Shown piece after piece: positions 18,101-25,506 of a stretch of 45,933 nt of DNA (the first letter of the stretch is position 1; every line of letters starts with the position of its first letter). The notes under the pieces were generated by a model. The model was not told the DNA's origin, did not search any database, and was given only the letters and a program-made list of their open reading frames with translations. This stretch comes from a bacterium (GTDB lineage Bacteria > Zhuqueibacterota > QNDG01 > JAGLOF01). The DNA is taken from contig JAFGRY010000002.1 in NCBI GenBank assembly GCA_016934955.1, forward strand, positions 1-45,933, given 5' to 3'. A program made the position numbers and the translations under genes.

Positions 18101-20345
18101 GGTAATCCTCTTCCAGGCTGCGCAGCAGCAGATCGTTGGAATGCTCCAGGGTTTCGGGACTGTTCTGCCCCCGGTAGGAGTAGGCGAGACCGAGGCTGTA
18201 CAGGAGCACTTTGTCCGCAGGGGTGCCGCTCAGGTCGAGTTCGTACCGCTGAATCAGGTTGTCCAGGGTGCCGCTGCGCCAGGCCGCTTCCACCAGGCCC
18301 CGCCGGGCCTCGATATTGCCGGGTTTGAGAAGCGACGCCCGCTGGAACCGCACGCCCGCAAGGGCGTAATCGCCGTGGGCGGCCAGATCCCGGGCCGACC
18401 GCAGGTAGAGGCTGAAGAGCGTATCATTGGCCTGGGCGGCGTAGAGGCCGCCGTCGGTAAACCGGTAGCGCTCCGCTGTTTCCTCGAGGAGAATATAGGC
18501 TTTCAGATCTTCCTGCAGATGCGAAAGCGTAACCGCCTGGAGAATACTGCTGCGGGCGGCCGCCCATTCGAGACCCGGCGCCGATGGTTCAACGCGCTTC
18601 AGCTCTCGCAGGGCCCGGGACCACTCCCGCTCCTGCATGAGAATGTCGGCGGTGGCGAAATGAGCCTCCGCGGCGAGCGCGGGGACATCGCCCATGGCAT
18701 CCACAATTGCCTGGAACCCGGCGATCCGTTCCGCGGGGCCGCCGCTGACCTGGCCAAGCAGGCGCCGGCCGGCCTGCTCCCGCCAGAGGGGTACCGCGGC
18801 GTAGTTGCGCAGGACAGAAAGCCAGCTCTCCCGCGCGGTTGCCTCCTGTCCCTGGGCGGCAAAGAGATCGCCCACCTTCAATCCAGCTCTGGCCGCCATA
18901 TTCGACCCCTCACCTCCTTTTTGCGCGGCCCGGCTGTAGGCGGCCGCGGCTTCGGCGATGTCACCCCGCTCCAGGAGCAGATCCCCCAGCAGCAGCTCGG
19001 CCTCCGCGGCCAGATTGTCATCGCCCGCTTTGCCGACAATGTCCCGGCAGCGGCTGATCCGTTCATCCAGCGATCCCCGGGACAGGGCCGCGAGATCGAG
19101 TTCAGCGGCGGCGGCCAGGGAGCCGTCCCGGCCGTAAAGCCGGATCATGCGCCGCAGGTTCCGGTCGGCCGCGTCAATCCGGCCCAGGGTGGTGAGGATG
19201 GCGCTCACCTGCCGGGCGCTTCGTGCGCACCACTCCGATGCCTGCGGGAAATAGTCCTCGACCCGCCGGTATCCGAGGATCAGCTGCTCCAGCGCCGGTC
19301 CCGAGACTGCGGCCGGTTCAAACTGCTGGGCCAGCAGGTACTGGGCTGCCGCGTCCTCCCGGCGCGGGAACAGTCCGGTGAAAGGCAGGGACCAGATGTC
19401 GATGCCGCCGCCCCGGTTCGAAACAAACAGCACCGTATCGCCCGGTGTGACCGCCGGCGCGAAATCATCGGCGATGTCAGCGGTGATCTGCAGTTCATCC
19501 CGCCCCAGGACAAGCCGGTTCGGATCGATCGCCCGGGTCTCTCCGATCACCTTGATCCAGAGCGACCGGTTGTCGGCCGGCGTCACCCTGCCGTCATTGT
19601 CGGTGTCCTCCCCGGTTCTGCAGAACATGATCCTGCTGCCCGCGTAGGACCAGACGGGATCGGAATCGATGGCGGCGCCCCAGGTGAGGGGGACGGCCCG
19701 GTACCCCGTCTCGGTTTCGCTGCTGTCGATGCTGATAAGCATGATATCGCTCTGCCGGTGATAGCGGGAGGATGAAAAGGCGAGCCAGGCGCCCGAAGGC
19801 GAGAGAGCGGGATCCCTGCCGCCCAGGGCGGTGATCCGGCGCGGCTCACCGCCGGCCAGGTCCTGGTCCCAGATATTCAGCTCCCCGCCGTCTCTGCGTG
19901 ATGTGTACACGATCCTGGCGCCGCCGCCGGCGAATACCGGCTGCATATCGGTGCCCAGATGGGGAGTGATCTGCCGCAGCGAGGACGCGTCGGGCAGTCC
20001 GCTCTCAGGGTCGATGGAGAGCATCCAGATGTCACCGTCGGCATCCCGCCGCTTTGACACGAAGGCGATCCGCCTGCTGTCAGGCGCCCAGGCAGGATCG
20101 AAATCATCGGCCGGATGCCGGGTGATCTGAATGTACCGCCCCCGCGGCAGCCGCGCCAGCCAGATGTCACGGTTCCCGGAACGATCGCTGACGATCGCCG
20201 CCCATTTCCCGTCCGGCGACACCGCCGGAGCGGTGTCGTTTCCCGGATGGGTGGTGATCTGGTCGATGCCCGGCACCTGCGCACGGGCCGCTGCCCCGGC
20301 GAGCAGGCACGCGGTCACGAGAATGTGTGTATAGCGTCGTATCAT
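12192..20345 (-). CDS. Giant exported TolB-propeller/TPR protein with two CHAT protease domains
   Basis: This 2717-residue protein starts with a signal peptide (cleavage near ARA-Q, residue 22). Residues about 25-330 hold six PD40/TolB-type blades (for example VSPDGKWAAIVSDRSGNRDIW). A long TPR/helical array runs to about 1440, then a first CHAT domain (about 1440-1740), a second TPR array (about 1760-2350) and a second CHAT domain (about 2380-2717). The second has HFACHAEF with His2583 and TLSACESG with Cys2628, the caspase-like dyad. In the first, the same positions are Trp1622 and Ser1667, so it should be inactive. CHAT proteases usually cleave proteins when their TPR part senses a partner. 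Here the signal peptide places that outside the cytoplasm. It is the last gene of the UAP-mscS-asmA-ydbL series, and its start has only a weak ribosome site. The target is unknown. Confidence 0.9.
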   Translation of the reverse strand: MIRRYTHILVTACLLAGAAARAQVPGIDQITTHPGNDTAPAVSPDGKWAAIVSDRSGNRDIWLARLPRGRYIQITRHPADDFDPAWAPDSRRIAFVSKRRDADGDIWMLSIDPESGLPDASSLRQITPHLGTDMQPVFAGGGARIVYTSRRDGGELNIWDQDLAGGEPRRITALGGRDPALSPSGAWLAFSSSRYHRQSDIMLISIDSSETETGYRAVPLTWGAAIDSDPVWSYAGSRIMFCRTGEDTDNDGRVTPADNRSLWIKVIGETRAIDPNRLVLGRDELQITADIADDFAPAVTPGDTVLFVSNRGGGIDIWSLPFTGLFPRREDAAAQYLLAQQFEPAAVSGPALEQLILGYRRVEDYFPQASEWCARSARQVSAILTTLGRIDAADRNLRRMIRLYGRDGSLAAAAELDLAALSRGSLDERISRCRDIVGKAGDDNLAAEAELLLGDLLLERGDIAEAAAAYSRAAQKGGEGSNMAARAGLKVGDLFAAQGQEATARESWLSVLRNYAAVPLWREQAGRRLLGQVSGGPAERIAGFQAIVDAMGDVPALAAEAHFATADILMQEREWSRALRELKRVEPSAPGLEWAAARSSILQAVTLSHLQEDLKAYILLEETAERYRFTDGGLYAAQANDTLFSLYLRSARDLAAHGDYALAGVRFQRASLLKPGNIEARRGLVEAAWRSGTLDNLIQRYELDLSGTPADKVLLYSLGLAYSYRGQNSPETLEHSNDLLLRSLEEDYRLIYPYRTLGYNYELLENLALRKEMETPGTLEKIGRVLIAPLRMVASILPGRDEEGETGYTEKAIDVLTTALELNDETRDREMETYLAQNLANNYFNLGEFGYRNAFRYYTYRLQLDTAFASLPEKATFYERAGRCGVTGENTEQAVVFLETASSVYRAMGRYGDARRTRRQTAFLYQISGDYEQAVMIYEDLAVKDEAAGRLEDAERGYRNIAFNYHLLGEADLTLAYALRAASILEAEGFSVEPVAGSKLRIEILGLSIPVWTMDELGGSSSEGFTRADDAALLYGLISRSYESMKQFAEAVTYEERRLDLFQRQEDRLAVRISLHRLGRLHFQWTRYADAWDFFERSRKQCRKSRDMRGLYANLLNQGSSAMAMLESTGADSLARASLRLISRELDRTYKEYTPSEEDRAALLASLGTLYTGIAANRTGADVSGPEQLAGAVQTFSLLASADSCFQAALAAGDRAVSRGEILKNAAEVSRLGGSLQEALLRAEKSLTALEAEERRDLIWRVTYLRAALTAGRNRGEGIAARDSVLQLYTRAMDQLEASPVRSDRSEEIRSDRSDRRTLYIDAALEMARRGKTTEALAAAERGRQKQAADMLMRRPPVLKRERHKILWSNLRFIKSRLWDLDNAVAAEEASGASLSALAALRREQRSLRQEYEDVVAGIRVDDPVLAWLSGIEPPDVRGAALSLKKGMGALVYAMNGDCTLIWTVDRDTTMMTVVDAGRDEMSAIIARLRDSEDESALRQLTDLLLEPVESRIDNYGTLLIVPDRELWDVPFAALGRDGFLLADRVDLVYAPALTLYPLARAQRKVGRQTALFAGAPSDEPLSAALGETAGTVIRLTSREAAAESAVRERMPDADIIHLERWSLLYENDPFNSAIVLYPDGHEDGYIRAFDLFDTELKAGLVILPSSQGRSHSGSLAFFYSLLYAGVPAVIERSGPADRDAEALWSRTFYSALKTMSAAGALAEAQAALRAAFPERQWARYQLIGFEGLDSEERIAFARENLVARVREGQAYEQQGEFRRALSMYDQAAGMAAILKDSVLVGRILDISLAGAVRGSLWTRAAAYQQRIQLRAQQSGNTEEMQTSLRNLIAFYRREGRLGDAAETQSRYNRLAEERGNPGEEAASSREMAMILMLDRKWAEAEIWAARACSLYTELGDTVELGRALLRKGRIHLEAEDAWQAREDLRTGISLLEGGGGDDLRFEIASGYQMLGLASEKMSRYDEAIAHQIRGRDLFMILDRPLQAAQGVQYLANVSWKKGDFRQAMIYQNEALAVFKENNNEKLLSMGYATQGLISMGLGETGRAREQLNHAYDLAESTGSREDQSAILKNLGILSLRESRLEEAEAYFSHAVAIDTAIDSRAGLAYGYRNLGILKARMNLPSQGIPLLRKSLSLSRELRDTRNIVQSCYGLGICLHDAGRYREAAAVLDSGLVYLGDYTMPDLEWRLLWRKAKTSRELSAVTDAIRDYQRAAGVVETMRQSLSAEAFKQGFLEDKADLYADVISYFLALGRPADALAFAERAKSRSFIDMLAVRSAAAGGSAGAGMAITSALRDSIDDYRYRLGSLESRPGARTPALTGEIARVREELGRLENRYTEEVTAFQAQHPESADLIMVEPITVAAIEAQLSDSTALIEYFVHGDQIVIWVVKLGGVYAEQVTVTGASLDETVRGFRNMIISFLSADMEAQRLYDLLIRPVEARLRGVRHLVIVPHAILHYCPFGALENSEGGVLLEQYSLSLAPSSTVFGYCRSRAASRPRPDNPRILAVSNPALGPELDLPFAAREVSTLQRTYPQVTVLAGAGATEQAVTARLPDFDIVHFACHAEFNPEAPLFSALLLAPAGGNNGRLEAHELFGLDLNCSLVTLSACESGLGRIAGGDDIVGLTRGFIYAGAPALVTSLWKVDDLATAVLIKRFYRHLQQGMRTADALRLAQLWVREQVNPQPSAWAAFGVTGEFE

Positions 20346-20392
20346 GGGGGTGTCCGTCCGTTACCACGGATCAGGAAGGTCGAACAGCCTGA

Positions 20393-20953
20393 TCATTTTT
20401 TCCGGCTCCAGCTGCCGTCCGCCGCCTGTATCCATACTCCCTTTTCAGCATTACCCTGGTACATGCGCGCGAAAATGTTCGTCACCTCTTCCCGGGACGC
20501 TTCCTGAAGCGACGTTTTCAGTTCGATCACCCGGTTCATGATCACCGTGCGGTCCGTGTTCTCCTCGGCCACGATATCCCTGACCAGCTGCACCTGCAGG
20601 GAATCATCCGCCGGCAGGGCGGTCTCCCTGATCTCAAGCAGGCCGCTGATCGCCTCGCCCGCGAATTCCCTGCGCTTGAACTCGTCGATATCGTCCTTGT
20701 TGAATTTCTGCCGGCGAATGGCCTCGAGTACGTTTGATTTGTCTTCCGAGATCTCGCCCGCGTCCTCTTTTCGGGCCGCCCGTGATGACGCGACCATCCA
20801 GGTGTCCTCTTCGAGGCGCTCATAGGTGCCGAGCACCTCCCGTTCCAGCGCGGTCTTTTCCCCCGTAACCCGCACTTCCGGCGCCTGCACGCTGCAGGCA
20901 AGCAGCAGAAGCAGGCCTGTTCCGGGCAATAATGCACGTAATTGTCGTTTCAT
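20393..20953 (-). CDS. DUF1318/YdbL-like lipoprotein
   Basis: This 186-residue protein has a lipoprotein signal with lipobox LLAC (Cys near residue 20), so it is predicted to be lipid-anchored. The middle is charged and helical. The last 50 residues (NRVIELKTSLQEAS ... EKGVWIQAADGSWSRK) match the DUF1318 pattern found in YdbL, with its G-x-W-x-Q-x-x-x-G-x-W ending. In E. coli YdbL is encoded with the AsmA-like protein YdbH and lipoprotein YnbE, which bridge the envelope for phospholipid transfer. Here it directly follows an AsmA-like gene (45 bp gap), which supports the assignment; no YnbE counterpart is seen. The start has GGGAGGT upstream. Confidence 0.7.
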   Translation of the reverse strand: MKRQLRALLPGTGLLLLLACSVQAPEVRVTGEKTALEREVLGTYERLEEDTWMVASSRAARKEDAGEISEDKSNVLEAIRRQKFNKDDIDEFKRREFAGEAISGLLEIRETALPADDSLQVQLVRDIVAEENTDRTVIMNRVIELKTSLQEASREEVTNIFARMYQGNAEKGVWIQAADGSWSRKK

Positions 20954-20998
20954 CTTCCTACCTCCCGCAATGGGATCATTGATTGCATGTCAGTTGCC

Positions 20999-23900
20999 TC
21001 ATTCCGGCTGCTGCGCCGGTTTGAGAAAAAATTCCAGCGGCAGCCGCCCGAACTCCATGGTCTCCGGCAGCCGTATGGGCGAAAACCAGGGCTGCACCAG
21101 TGACAGAGAGGGATACACGTAGCCGTGCCTGGCCTCGAAAGAGAAGAGACTGGGTTTCCATCCGGTGTTCAGCAGCCGGCGCGTCAGCCGAATGGTGCGG
21201 TCCCTGCCTTGAGGATCCAGTCCCTCCAGCAGGGTGCTGGCGAAGCGGGGACCTATTTTGGTTATATTGAAAAACCCCTGCAGGTCGATCCCCGCCGCGG
21301 GATCAATGCCCTGTCCCGTGAACCGCATCACTGCGTTGAGTTCGGTCGCCTCACCGGCGGCCCGGGCGTCTTCCACAAACGAGGCCGCGTTGATACGGGC
21401 CGCCTGCGCTTCTATTTCATACAGGAGCGGCGCCGGCGGTTTCACGCCGAAATTCACCCGCAATTTTCCGCCCACGTTGCCGCTGAGGGTGTTCACATAG
21501 AAGCGGGGCACTTCACACCAGCCGTTGTCGATCTTGATATCAAGCTCGGCGCCGTGAAGTCTCTGGCCGGCGATCAGGGCCGATGTGATCGTGACAGTGC
21601 CGATCTCGGGCATGAGCTCCCGGTAAAGCGTCCGTCGCTGATCGTACTCCTCCCATTGGATGGGGCGGTAGGCCGCATCGGTGAGAATACCGCCCTCCCG
21701 CATGTCCATCACCGCCCTGAACGGCAGCCGGGTGTCGAGGCCCTTCAGGCTGATCAGCGTATCGAGGCCCAGATCACAGGCTGACGCGCCGATCTCCCCT
21801 GACAGCTCAAGTCTGCCGCCGAGGCTGTCAAGACTGACGCAGCCGAATTTCATGCTGATATCGCCGCTGCCCTGCAGGCCGCCGGGAAACCGGACCGGTG
21901 TCGGCGACTGGAAACGGATTCCCCCTTCGGCGGCAAGCTGTCCGGCGCCCCGGGCCGAATCGATGATCGCCCGGAATCCTCCCGAGATCTTCAGACCGGG
22001 CGCATCGAATGTCCCGCCCTCAACGGTGACGGCGCCTCCGGAAAGGGCGAACCCGGTTCCGATCCGCACCGTATCAAGAGGATCGTCCAGGTAGCCGGGC
22101 AGCGCGATATGGTGGAGGCCGAGACCCAGGGAGCCGTTCAGACTGTCGGCGGCGCCCTGCCAGGAGACCATCAGGGCGATCTCGTCCAGGGAGATGCCGG
22201 TATCGGCGTCCTTCAGCGAGACATTCCCGGTACTGAGCCGTCCGCGTGTCTCGAGGACCGCTCCACTCATCCGCAGGGAGCCTTCGGCGGTTTCTTCGCC
22301 GCTGATCGCCACGTACTGCATCCGGTCCCGCATGCCCGCGGGCAGCGCGGGGATGATCAGGCCGTTGTCGATGGTGAGGCGCCAGGAAGGGATGTCCACG
22401 GTCCCGGCGGCGCCGTCCAGCGAGCCCGCCGCCGCGAGCAGGGCGATGCGGTTGAGATCGGCGGTCAGCGTGTCGATGCGCCAGCGCTGGAACAGCGTGT
22501 CCAGGGCGGCGGCGGTGAGGGCGGCGGAAATTGTGAGGGGACCGGTATGCTCGGCCCGGTCGGCCAGCACGTAATCGATCCTCTCCGTCTGAACGGCGAG
22601 TTCGGCGCCGATACTGTCCAGGCCGGCCGCCTGCAGGTGCAGGGTTGCGTTGACCCTGCCGCTGACGGTCTCGGGAAGCGAGGGAATTGCGCCGAGGGCC
22701 AGGGAATCGGCCCGAAGACCGGCGGCAAGCCGCACATCGTGCAGCCGCGCACCGGGAACGGTCCACCGGACCGAGAGACCGAGCCGGCCCGAGAGCACCG
22801 AATCGAGCGACGCCTCGATACTGCCGCTCACCGGCAGCAGGGACGAATCGACGCGGACCCCGGCCGTGAGCGCCAGGGGACCCGCGGTCAGCAGGGTCGA
22901 ATCCGGCAGTATCAGGATCACCTTTTTCAGGCCGGCGCCGGCGTTCACCGTCACCGACCGCAGCATGCCGCCGGCGGCCGTGGCCGCGGCTGACACATGC
23001 AGCCGGATCCCTGACATGTGAGTGGCGGAATCGGGACTGAACGCGGGAAGATCAGCGGTGATCGCGGCGGACAGCGCCAGGCTGTCCACGGTTCCGGTGA
23101 TGGTCCCGGGCAGCAGCTGCAGGGTGACGTCCGGCAGATCCCCCAGGGAGATGTCCGCGAGCGCGGGCGGCAGCAGCGGCAGCAGGCGCCCCGCCGCGGG
23201 ACGCAGGGCGAGCGGCCGGCCGGAGAGAGAGAGATCGAGCCGCGCCGGCCCTTCAGTCAGGGCGCCCGTGCCCGTTACCTGGAGCAGTGCCGTGCCGCCG
23301 AGAAGCAGATCACACCGCTTGAGCACCGCGGTCCCCGCCGGCAGGCTGCCGCGGGCTGCGATCATCAGGCGGACAAGGGCCGTGTCCCTCTCTGTACCCA
23401 GCCCCGCGTCCAGGGCCGTCAGCCAATCGCCCTCGGCCTCTTTCTCGAGCCGCAGATCGAGCCGCAGCGCCCGCTTGTGCCGGCCGGTGCTGTCCGTGAG
23501 CGTGACGGTTCCCCGGTCGCTGAAGAGATGCATGCGGCCGTGGGAGGGTGATCCGGCGGCGAGGGTTCCCCTGGGCAGATACGCGTTCTCCACCTCGAGC
23601 CCGATGCCGGACACTCCCGCGGTGAGCAGGGGACCGCCTTCGGGCAGCACCAGGGAGAAAGCGAAATTCCGCAGGTCAAAGGACCAGAGTCCCAATGAAA
23701 ACGGCAGGGGAGCGGCCTCTCCGGATGGCCGGACCCCGGTGCTGTCCCCCCGCTGTTTTACGGCCGCGCTGTCGGCCGGGAAGGGAAGATGCACAACCGG
23801 CCGGTCGATCTCGACGCGCCGCACGGCTATGGTCCGGGAGAAGAGGGGAAGAAACCGGTAATCGATCCTCGCCCCCCTCACCGCCGCCAGCGTGTCACCC

Positions 23901-24163
23901 GCGGGAGTGAGCATGGCGGCGTTTCGGACCCTGACGCTGCCGAAGGGGTTGACCGACACCTCGTCCAGGCGGACGGTCACTCCCGCGGCGGCGCTGAGCT
24001 GCGCCGAGAGCCAGGCTCCCGCCTTGCGGGACGGGAGCAGGGCGATGATCGAGAACAGCAGCAGGATCAGGACCGGCAGCCCGACAAGCATTCCGGCCAA
24101 GAGCCGCAGCCCTCTCCTCTTTCTGCCGGGATTTCTTTTTTGTTTTTCAGCACTCATGGGCAT
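20999..24163 (-). CDS. AsmA-like envelope protein of the YdbH type
   Basis: This protein of about 1054 residues has a basic N-terminus, one membrane anchor (about 25-45, LLAGMLVGLPVLILLLFSII) and a very long periplasmic part of repeated beta strands and short loops, as in AsmA/TamB/YdbH proteins. The N-terminal signature LSAAAGVTVRLDEVSVNPFG is typical of AsmA-family starts. The C-terminal region (MPEIGTVTITSALIAGQRLH to FEARHGYVYPSLSLVQPWF) resembles the YdbH C-terminal domain. Such proteins form grooved bridges that move phospholipids between the membranes. The ATG at 24163 or the one at 24157 follows the MscS stop; a longer frame from 24238 would overlap MscS by 56 bp and is less likely. 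A DUF1318 lipoprotein gene follows, mirroring ydbH-ydbL. Confidence 0.75.
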   Translation of the reverse strand: MPMSAEKQKRNPGRKRRGLRLLAGMLVGLPVLILLLFSIIALLPSRKAGAWLSAQLSAAAGVTVRLDEVSVNPFGSVRVRNAAMLTPAGDTLAAVRGARIDYRFLPLFSRTIAVRRVEIDRPVVHLPFPADSAAVKQRGDSTGVRPSGEAAPLPFSLGLWSFDLRNFAFSLVLPEGGPLLTAGVSGIGLEVENAYLPRGTLAAGSPSHGRMHLFSDRGTVTLTDSTGRHKRALRLDLRLEKEAEGDWLTALDAGLGTERDTALVRLMIAARGSLPAGTAVLKRCDLLLGGTALLQVTGTGALTEGPARLDLSLSGRPLALRPAAGRLLPLLPPALADISLGDLPDVTLQLLPGTITGTVDSLALSAAITADLPAFSPDSATHMSGIRLHVSAAATAAGGMLRSVTVNAGAGLKKVILILPDSTLLTAGPLALTAGVRVDSSLLPVSGSIEASLDSVLSGRLGLSVRWTVPGARLHDVRLAAGLRADSLALGAIPSLPETVSGRVNATLHLQAAGLDSIGAELAVQTERIDYVLADRAEHTGPLTISAALTAAALDTLFQRWRIDTLTADLNRIALLAAAGSLDGAAGTVDIPSWRLTIDNGLIIPALPAGMRDRMQYVAISGEETAEGSLRMSGAVLETRGRLSTGNVSLKDADTGISLDEIALMVSWQGAADSLNGSLGLGLHHIALPGYLDDPLDTVRIGTGFALSGGAVTVEGGTFDAPGLKISGGFRAIIDSARGAGQLAAEGGIRFQSPTPVRFPGGLQGSGDISMKFGCVSLDSLGGRLELSGEIGASACDLGLDTLISLKGLDTRLPFRAVMDMREGGILTDAAYRPIQWEEYDQRRTLYRELMPEIGTVTITSALIAGQRLHGAELDIKIDNGWCEVPRFYVNTLSGNVGGKLRVNFGVKPPAPLLYEIEAQAARINAASFVEDARAAGEATELNAVMRFTGQGIDPAAGIDLQGFFNITKIGPRFASTLLEGLDPQGRDRTIRLTRRLLNTGWKPSLFSFEARHGYVYPSLSLVQPWFSPIRLPETMEFGRLPLEFFLKPAQQPE

Positions 24164-24182
24164 GTCTGTCGCCGGCGGGCAC

Positions 24183-25493
24183 CTATTTCCCTTCGCCCGC
24201 TTTGTAGATCCGTACGGTGGGATAGGCGAAATCCACATCCTTCGCCGCCGAAATGCGCTTCACGATCTCCCGGGAGATGATGTCCTGGCCGGAACGCCGC
24301 TTTTTCGCCTCCGTCAGATACCGCAGGGTCAGCTGGACGCCGCTCTCTTCGGTCTTGATATAGACGTAGGGGGTAAACGTTCTATAATAGATGAGATACT
24401 CCCGGGCCATGTGGGCGATCTTCTTCTTGACCTGGTCCTGTATCGCTTTGCTCTGCGTTTCCCCGCATTCAAGCAGGATCTTCTCCGCGGCCTCCCAGTT
24501 GCTTTCATAGGTGACCAGGATCGAGATCTCGTGCCAGATGTATTCGAATCCCTTGGTGTAGTTGAAAAGGGGGTTCCTGAATATCTGGCCGTGGGGCATG
24601 TGGACGAGCCGGCCCGTGGACTGGTCCCCGTCCACCCAGTTGCCGATCTCCAGCAGCGAGGTCTGAAAAAGACGGATGTCGATCACATCCCCGCGCACGT
24701 TCCCCAGCTCGATGCGGTCCCCGGTCTTGTATGGCCGCCTGACGAGGATGTACATCCAGCCCGCCAGGTTGAGCAGCACCTCGTGCAGGGCCAGGGCGAC
24801 ACCGGCGCCCATGACGGAGATGATCGTGGTCCACTGGCTGCCGCTCACCGCCCAGATGGGGATGAGCAGCAGAATATAGATGACACCGCCCGCGTAGGTG
24901 GTGCGTTTGCGGTACTCGTGACGCAGCTCGAGGCTGATATGCATGGCGTTGATGATGCGGCGCACGAAAAAGAGAATCACGTAAATGATCGCGAGGATGA
25001 ACAGGGATGCGTAGAGTTTTTTCATCATCGGATCCCGCAGGATCTCGAACCGGTCGGTAAAGGCCCACACCCGCAGCAGGATCAGGATGAAGAGCCCGAG
25101 AATACCCCAGGTGGCCCAGCGGATGTACTGCTGTTCCTTCTGGGACGCCAGGCGCTGCGCCTTGATGAGCAGGCGGCTGAAATAGATAAAAAGAGCGAAG
25201 AGAACGAATCCCAGCAGGGAGGTGAGCAGCTTGTTCATGAAATCCTGGTTGAAGTGGGAGTAGAGGTAGCTCCAGGCCCAGATGCGCAGCATCAGCACTG
25301 AGGCGATGAAGATAATGAACGATTTCACCAGCCGGCGCGTGAGGTTCACCCGCTCGTTCGCCAGGTCGAAGCGGGAAAAGATCTTGCGGATGACGATAAA
25401 ACAGACCAGGGTCAGGGCCAGGGTGACGCCGCTGAGAATACCCCTGAGAATGACCGGATCATCGAGATGAAGCGTGCTGAAAATATCCTGCAT
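24183..25493 (-). CDS. MscS-family mechanosensitive ion channel
   Basis: This 436-residue inner-membrane protein has about five hydrophobic segments in its first 245 residues. The MscS core follows: the pore helix and beta domain around GAGVALALHEVLLNLAGWMY, then ILVRRPYKTGDRIELGNVRG and DIRLFQTSLLEIG (about 265-300). A cytoplasmic C-terminal domain ends the protein. Such channels open under membrane tension to release solutes after osmotic downshock. It starts 13 bp after the UDP-sugar pyrophosphorylase stop and leads directly into the AsmA/YdbH-like gene, so the envelope genes are probably cotranscribed. Confidence 0.9.
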   Translation of the reverse strand: MQDIFSTLHLDDPVILRGILSGVTLALTLVCFIVIRKIFSRFDLANERVNLTRRLVKSFIIFIASVLMLRIWAWSYLYSHFNQDFMNKLLTSLLGFVLFALFIYFSRLLIKAQRLASQKEQQYIRWATWGILGLFILILLRVWAFTDRFEILRDPMMKKLYASLFILAIIYVILFFVRRIINAMHISLELRHEYRKRTTYAGGVIYILLLIPIWAVSGSQWTTIISVMGAGVALALHEVLLNLAGWMYILVRRPYKTGDRIELGNVRGDVIDIRLFQTSLLEIGNWVDGDQSTGRLVHMPHGQIFRNPLFNYTKGFEYIWHEISILVTYESNWEAAEKILLECGETQSKAIQDQVKKKIAHMAREYLIYYRTFTPYVYIKTEESGVQLTLRYLTEAKKRRSGQDIISREIVKRISAAKDVDFAYPTVRIYKAGEGK

Positions 25494-25506
25494 ACTGCCT
25501 CCGCGG

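Noticed and set aside
15330..19775. Very long open frame on the plus strand opposite the giant CHAT gene (1481 codons)
   Set aside because: It is the antisense shadow of a GC-rich gene. The minus-strand frame has a signal peptide, TPR and CHAT motifs, while the plus-strand translation is rich in Arg, Pro and Gly with no recognisable domain.
12192..20345. CHAT protein as part of a type III-E CRISPR (craspase) or gasdermin defence system
   Set aside because: There is no CRISPR array, gRAMP effector or gasdermin-like gene nearby, and the signal peptide argues against a cytoplasmic role.
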